Assembly: GCA_003331305.1 (NCBI GenBank)
Contig: QOQB01000001.1
Span: forward strand, 1-64,000
Reading direction: 5' to 3'
Source of the DNA: Flavobacteriales bacterium
GTDB taxonomy: Bacteria > Bacteroidota > Bacteroidia > Flavobacteriales > Flavobacteriaceae
DNA: 64,000 nt
Part shown: piece after piece, positions 60,034-64,000 of the stretch
Layout of the letters: each line of letters starts with the position of its first letter
How positions within the stretch are numbered: the first letter of the stretch is position 1
Made by a program: the position numbers and the translations under genes
Notes under the pieces: model-generated
Databases searched by the model: none
Told to the model about the DNA's origin: nothing
Seen by the model: only the letters and a program-made list of their open reading frames with translations

Positions 60034-60062
60034 ACCTCGATGTTTCATCGAGGTTTTTTTTT
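60034..60062. terminator. Bidirectional intrinsic terminator between proteorhodopsin and argS
   Basis: ACCTCGATG-TTT-CATCGAGGT followed by T9 on plus; A/T flanks also give a T-run on minus. Confidence 0.9.
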
Positions 60063-61830
60063 ACATCCTACTTGGCGCTTCAATACCCAATAAACCCAAG
60101 CTTTTTTGAATCACCTGACCCACTGCAGCACACAGCGCTACACGTAAAGATTTTACTTTGCCGTCTTCTACCAAAATAGGCACTTCTTGATAGTAAGAAT
60201 TATACTGCTTAACCAAATCATACACATAGTTAGCAACTAACGCAGGACTGTATTGGTTTGCAGCCGCAGCTACAGTAGCGGGAAACTGCCCTAACACTTT
60301 CAGTACTGCTTTTTCCTTTTCATGCAATGAAGTTGCATTGTCAAATGCAACTGTAATTGTACCAACTTTTCTTAGGATAGATTGAATTCTAGCATGGGTA
60401 TATTGTATAAATGGTCCTGTGTTTCCGCAAAAATCTACAGATGCCTTAGGGTCAAATAAAATACGTTTTTTAGGGTCAACTTTAAGTATATAATATTTGA
60501 GCGCCCCCATGCCAATAGTATGGAACAAGGTCTCTTTTTCGTCGCTACTCATACCGTCAAGCTTGCCTAACTCTTCCGAAATTTGCTTTGCCGTGGCGTG
60601 CATTTCGTCCATAAGGGCATCTGCATCTACTACCGTACCTTCCCTGCTTTTCATTTTTCCGCTGGGCAAGTCCACCATACCATAGCTAAGGTGATGTAAT
60701 TGCGAAGCCCAATCATACCCTAGTTTCTTTAAAATTAAAAACAATACCTTAAAGTGATAATCTTGCTCGTTACCCACGGTATAGACCATACCTGTCATGT
60801 TAGGATGGTTGGTGTAGCGCAAACGTGCTGTGCCCAAATCTTGTGTCATATATACTGAAGTGCCATCCGATCGAAGTAGTAATTTTTCGTCTAACCCTTC
60901 ATCTGTTAAATCTACCCAAACAGAACCATCTTCTTTTCTGTAAAAAATCCCCTTAGAAAGTCCTTCTTCAACAGTTTCCTTACCAAGCACATAGGTGTCA
61001 CTTTCATAGTAATAGGAATCAAAATGTACTCCTAAACGCTTGTAGGTTTCAGCAAAGCCATCATATACCCATGCATTCATTTGCTCCCATAGAGAACGCA
61101 CTTCAACATCATTTTGCTCCCATTTGATCAACATCTCTTTGGCTTCCAAAAGTATGGGAGCTTCATTTTTCGCTTGCTTCTCGGAAACGCCAGTAGAAAT
61201 TAAATCAGCGATTTCTTTTTTGTATTGCTGATCAAAAAGCACGTAATATTTTCCTACCAAAGCATCGCCTTTCAGCTTGGAGTTTGAAGGTGTTTCGGAA
61301 TTACCAAACTTTTGCCACGCTACCATAGATTTACAAATATGAATACCCCTATCGTTAATGATTTGTGTAGTGTGTACGTTAGTACCGTTGGCTGCTAAAA
61401 TATGAGCAACAGACGCCCCTAAAAGGTTATTGCGGATGTGACCTAGATGTAAGGGTTTGTTGGTGTTAGGAGATGAATATTCAACTAAAAAAGTGTCTGA
61501 TATTCCTGTATTAGATGCAAATCCAAAGCTGGTATCGTGTTGTAATTGCGTAAGAAAATTGATGTAGTATGCATCTGAAATTTGAATATTCAAAAAGCCT
61601 TGCACCACATTGTAGGCCTTTGCTTCTGGTATTACATCAACTAAAAAATCACCTAATTCCGCTGCAAGTTCTTCCGGTTTTTTAGGAGCAATTCTAAGTA
61701 GTGGAAACACCACAACGGTCAAATCGCCTTCAAATTGTGCTTTTGTTGGCTGAATTTCAAACGTTTCAATCTCTTTATCATACTGCGCTTTAAAGTATCG
61801 ACTAAGGTGTTTGGTGAGTATTGTCTCCAT
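60061..61830 (-). CDS. argS: Arginyl-tRNA synthetase
   Basis: VEYSSPNTNKPLHLGHIRNNLLG; QDLGTARLRY; C-terminal ALCAAVGQVIQKSLGLLGIEAPSRM. Confidence 0.97.
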   Translation of the reverse strand: METILTKHLSRYFKAQYDKEIETFEIQPTKAQFEGDLTVVVFPLLRIAPKKPEELAAELGDFLVDVIPEAKAYNVVQGFLNIQISDAYYINFLTQLQHDTSFGFASNTGISDTFLVEYSSPNTNKPLHLGHIRNNLLGASVAHILAANGTNVHTTQIINDRGIHICKSMVAWQKFGNSETPSNSKLKGDALVGKYYVLFDQQYKKEIADLISTGVSEKQAKNEAPILLEAKEMLIKWEQNDVEVRSLWEQMNAWVYDGFAETYKRLGVHFDSYYYESDTYVLGKETVEEGLSKGIFYRKEDGSVWVDLTDEGLDEKLLLRSDGTSVYMTQDLGTARLRYTNHPNMTGMVYTVGNEQDYHFKVLFLILKKLGYDWASQLHHLSYGMVDLPSGKMKSREGTVVDADALMDEMHATAKQISEELGKLDGMSSDEKETLFHTIGMGALKYYILKVDPKKRILFDPKASVDFCGNTGPFIQYTHARIQSILRKVGTITVAFDNATSLHEKEKAVLKVLGQFPATVAAAANQYSPALVANYVYDLVKQYNSYYQEVPILVEDGKVKSLRVALCAAVGQVIQKSLGLLGIEAPSRM

Positions 61831-61898
61831 AGATGTAAATCAAGTGCAAAGATACAGGTTTCGACAAGCTACTTCATGTTTTCGTTTATCTTTGTCAA

Positions 61899-62315
61899 AT
61901 GTTACAAAATGTGTCGTATAAAAATAAAAAGCAGCAAATTGAAATTGAAAGCTTGGTAGGTAAACCTTTTACGCTTTTGGAGCGCTTAAAATTGGGCGGA
62001 GTGGGCTCACCAAAACTATATGTGACAACAAGTAGTAAAGAAATTGATGCCCTTTTTTTATTAGATCATAATGATAACACCTGCAACATCGAGCTTCGCC
62101 CAAAGGGAATTATTTTACGTTTTCGATCATTACTGGAAACCTACGCACTTGTCGTTCCTTACTATAAATTAACATTATTTAAGGGTACAAGCGATGCCTA
62201 TAGCGTTCATACTGCCCACCATAAAGTTTCTGTTTTAGCGCAAGAAGCACCAATTCGTACCTTTTTTAAAAAAATACTGGAGCAAAAGGCAATACACTCC
62301 CAGGAATATCTTTAG
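61899..62315 (+). CDS. Conserved-looking hypothetical protein
   Basis: 138 aa ORF with a clear -7 element immediately upstream; no domain recognised. Confidence 0.6.
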   Translation: MLQNVSYKNKKQQIEIESLVGKPFTLLERLKLGGVGSPKLYVTTSSKEIDALFLLDHNDNTCNIELRPKGIILRFRSLLETYALVVPYYKLTLFKGTSDAYSVHTAHHKVSVLAQEAPIRTFFKKILEQKAIHSQEYL

Positions 62316-63229
62316 AAGACTTCCGCCATCATACAGCGCACACTTCCGCCACCCAAATCTTCAATTGTAGGTATTGGACTGTGTACCAATGTAGCATATT
62401 TCGACAGTTTTTGAATTTGTTCAGGTAGTAACGCAGCATGAGCTCTTGAACTCATAACCAAAAGCGGGATGCCTTCTTTGGAGCTTAATGCAAGCATGTT
62501 ACCTGCAAATTGTGTCACTTGTTCTTCACTAATCGCAATTACATCTTTACCGGAGTGTGTGAGTGAATCGTGAAGTAATACGCGCTCCTTTAGGCTATCA
62601 ATGGCTTCTAAGCAAATTACCGCAAAGGTAACGCCCAATGCCATTATAACATTGGTATGGTATATCAACAAACGCTTATTCCTTACCGTTTGATACGCAT
62701 AAAACGGAATTGGTTTATATTCAAAATCTGTACAAAATTGATAAAACAGTTCACGATTAGCGCGTGGAGAAAGCGCGCAGTAGGCAATACGATTTTGGTG
62801 GTCTAAGACCATACTTCCAGTTCCTTCTAAGAACATATCGTTTTGCTCATGCGAAGAGTAATCTTTAACTACCAATACGTCATGCCCTAAATTACGTAAC
62901 GCATCAAAAATGCGTGTATTTCGTTCAGCCCGTCTGTTTGGGGCAAACATGGGGAAAAGTACCGCTTGGTATTTGGGAAGCAGCGCAAACCAATTATTTG
63001 GGAATAATGCGTCGGGTGTATCGGGGCTTAGCGTGTCTTCTACCACAGTAACTGTTACGCCGTGTATGCGAAGATTTGCAACAAAAGTATCAAACTCGCT
63101 GCGTGCATGTGCCAGGGCAGCTGTATTTGAAAGTAAATCTGACTTTTGAAAGTGATTGTTTATGGCAGTCTGCTCGTTAGACCGAAAGGAGGTGGGACGT
63201 ACAAGTACGACATGGCTTGTAGGTTTCAT
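62312..63229 (-). CDS. Arginine-deiminase-related (pentein) hydrolase, CtlX-like
   Basis: VVLVRPTSFRSNEQTAINNHFQ; DALFPNNWFALLP; FLEGTGSMVLDHQNRIAYCALSPRAN; C-terminal EDLGGGSVRCMMAEVF with catalytic-type Cys. Confidence 0.85.
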   Translation of the reverse strand: MKPTSHVVLVRPTSFRSNEQTAINNHFQKSDLLSNTAALAHARSEFDTFVANLRIHGVTVTVVEDTLSPDTPDALFPNNWFALLPKYQAVLFPMFAPNRRAERNTRIFDALRNLGHDVLVVKDYSSHEQNDMFLEGTGSMVLDHQNRIAYCALSPRANRELFYQFCTDFEYKPIPFYAYQTVRNKRLLIYHTNVIMALGVTFAVICLEAIDSLKERVLLHDSLTHSGKDVIAISEEQVTQFAGNMLALSSKEGIPLLVMSSRAHAALLPEQIQKLSKYATLVHSPIPTIEDLGGGSVRCMMAEVF

Positions 63230-64000
63230 ACTATTCTTGTTAAGGGCATGGTTACACAGCGGAATAAACCGCCTTGTTTGGCAATTTCACGGAAATTAAC
63301 TTCTTCCACGACTATATCATGTAAACGCAACCAATTGTTTAGGCGTGTGAAGCTACTATCTGAAACCACTACATCTGGGCGGAGAGAAACCACATTACAC
63401 ATCATTTGGCTCATTTCAAGGGCGGTAACTTCAAAAATATGTTCATGACCAAAAAAATCAACTAACCACCGGTATTCTTCCGGATCAGCAAAACCCTCGG
63501 GGCACGTAATAGCATAAGATGTGCCAACAGGTTGAAAACAACAATCTAGATGCAATGCATTTTTTTCCGGGATTGTATTGGATTTTATTAGCTCAAAAGA
63601 AACGACTTTTTTGTGTGGAAATGCGTTTTTAAGGGCTATAACAGCCGCTTTGTTTGTGCGGGCAGTAAGTAAATCTGAATAGTTGTCTTGTGTACATATC
63701 CCAACAAAAACATAGTCGTTGTGAACCATGACATCACCGCCTTCAACATGAACACTTTCTGGAAATATAAGTTGTTTTTCTTCTGGTATTAGTTGATAAA
63801 GTGTTTTTAGCCCTTGCAATTCAGCTGCGCGGTGGGGAATAATATTGGCTCGAACCCAAATATCATCAATAACAAAACCCAAATCCCGAGCAAAAATTTG
63901 ATTGCAATCGACAACGATATCGGGTCGAAACACAACAACATTATAACGAATAAAAACTTTCTCAAGCGTATCTAAAGCCTTCTGTAAGGCTTCTTTTTTA
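63226..64000 (-). CDS. Amidinotransferase/dimethylargininase-like pentein protein (N-terminus outside window)
   Basis: DCNQIFARDLGFVIDD, HVEGGDVMVHNDYVFVG, LDCCFQPVG, C-terminal QGGLFRCVTMPLTR. Frame stays open to the right edge (...KKEALQKALDTLEKVFIRYNVVVFRPD). Confidence 0.83.
   Translation of the reverse strand, partial: KKEALQKALDTLEKVFIRYNVVVFRPDIVVDCNQIFARDLGFVIDDIWVRANIIPHRAAELQGLKTLYQLIPEEKQLIFPESVHVEGGDVMVHNDYVFVGICTQDNYSDLLTARTNKAAVIALKNAFPHKKVVSFELIKSNTIPEKNALHLDCCFQPVGTSYAITCPEGFADPEEYRWLVDFFGHEHIFEVTALEMSQMMCNVVSLRPDVVVSDSSFTRLNNWLRLHDIVVEEVNFREIAKQGGLFRCVTMPLTRIV

Noticed and set aside
1-64000. CRISPR array, prophage, transposon, toxin-antitoxin or defence island
   Set aside because: No direct-repeat arrays, integrase/transposase or recognisable defence genes seen; the CI-like HTH at 7813 stands alone and is not evidence of a prophage.
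1-64000. tRNA, rRNA, tmRNA, 4.5S RNA genes
   Set aside because: No cloverleaf or conserved RNA signatures noticed in the short intergenic regions; a tRNAscan/Infernal run would be needed to exclude fully.

Overview
This 64 kb window looks like a marine Flavobacteriia (Bacteroidetes) chromosome segment. The evidence is T9SS sorting domains, TAnnTTTG-type -7 promoter elements, type-B L31, DUF4199/DUF4252 proteins, proteorhodopsin and Blh. It is mostly core genome: ribosomal proteins, hisS, argS, priA, purB, purL, carB, ffh, folD, queE and a fatty-acid beta-oxidation cluster. Accessory and ecological modules are: (i) SulP transporter plus beta-carbonic anhydrase; (ii) a large secreted GH81 endo-1,3-beta-glucanase with CBM6, Ig and PKD-like modules and a T9SS tail; (iii) a cobalamin riboswitch with a BtuB-like receptor, divergent from a DUF6580-like membrane protein; (iv) a divergent proteorhodopsin (DTE, Met at position 105) and Blh pair; (v) a tandem pair of pentein/amidinotransferase-fold enzymes at the right edge. 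I found no CRISPR array, prophage, transposon, defence island, tRNA or rRNA, and no clearly new multi-gene system. The most interesting patterns are below the gene level. Spacing between TAnnTTTG and the start codon appears bimodal: exactly 4 nt (predicted leaderless mRNA) at five genes, otherwise 13 nt or more. Four of ten convergent gene junctions have interlocked stop codons with an exact 4-nt CTAA/TTAG overlap. One such junction has a perfect 24-bp palindrome inside the coding region. Inverted repeats also lie at promoter-proximal positions upstream of the MarR and GH81 genes. All calls come from reading the sequence; no database search was run.
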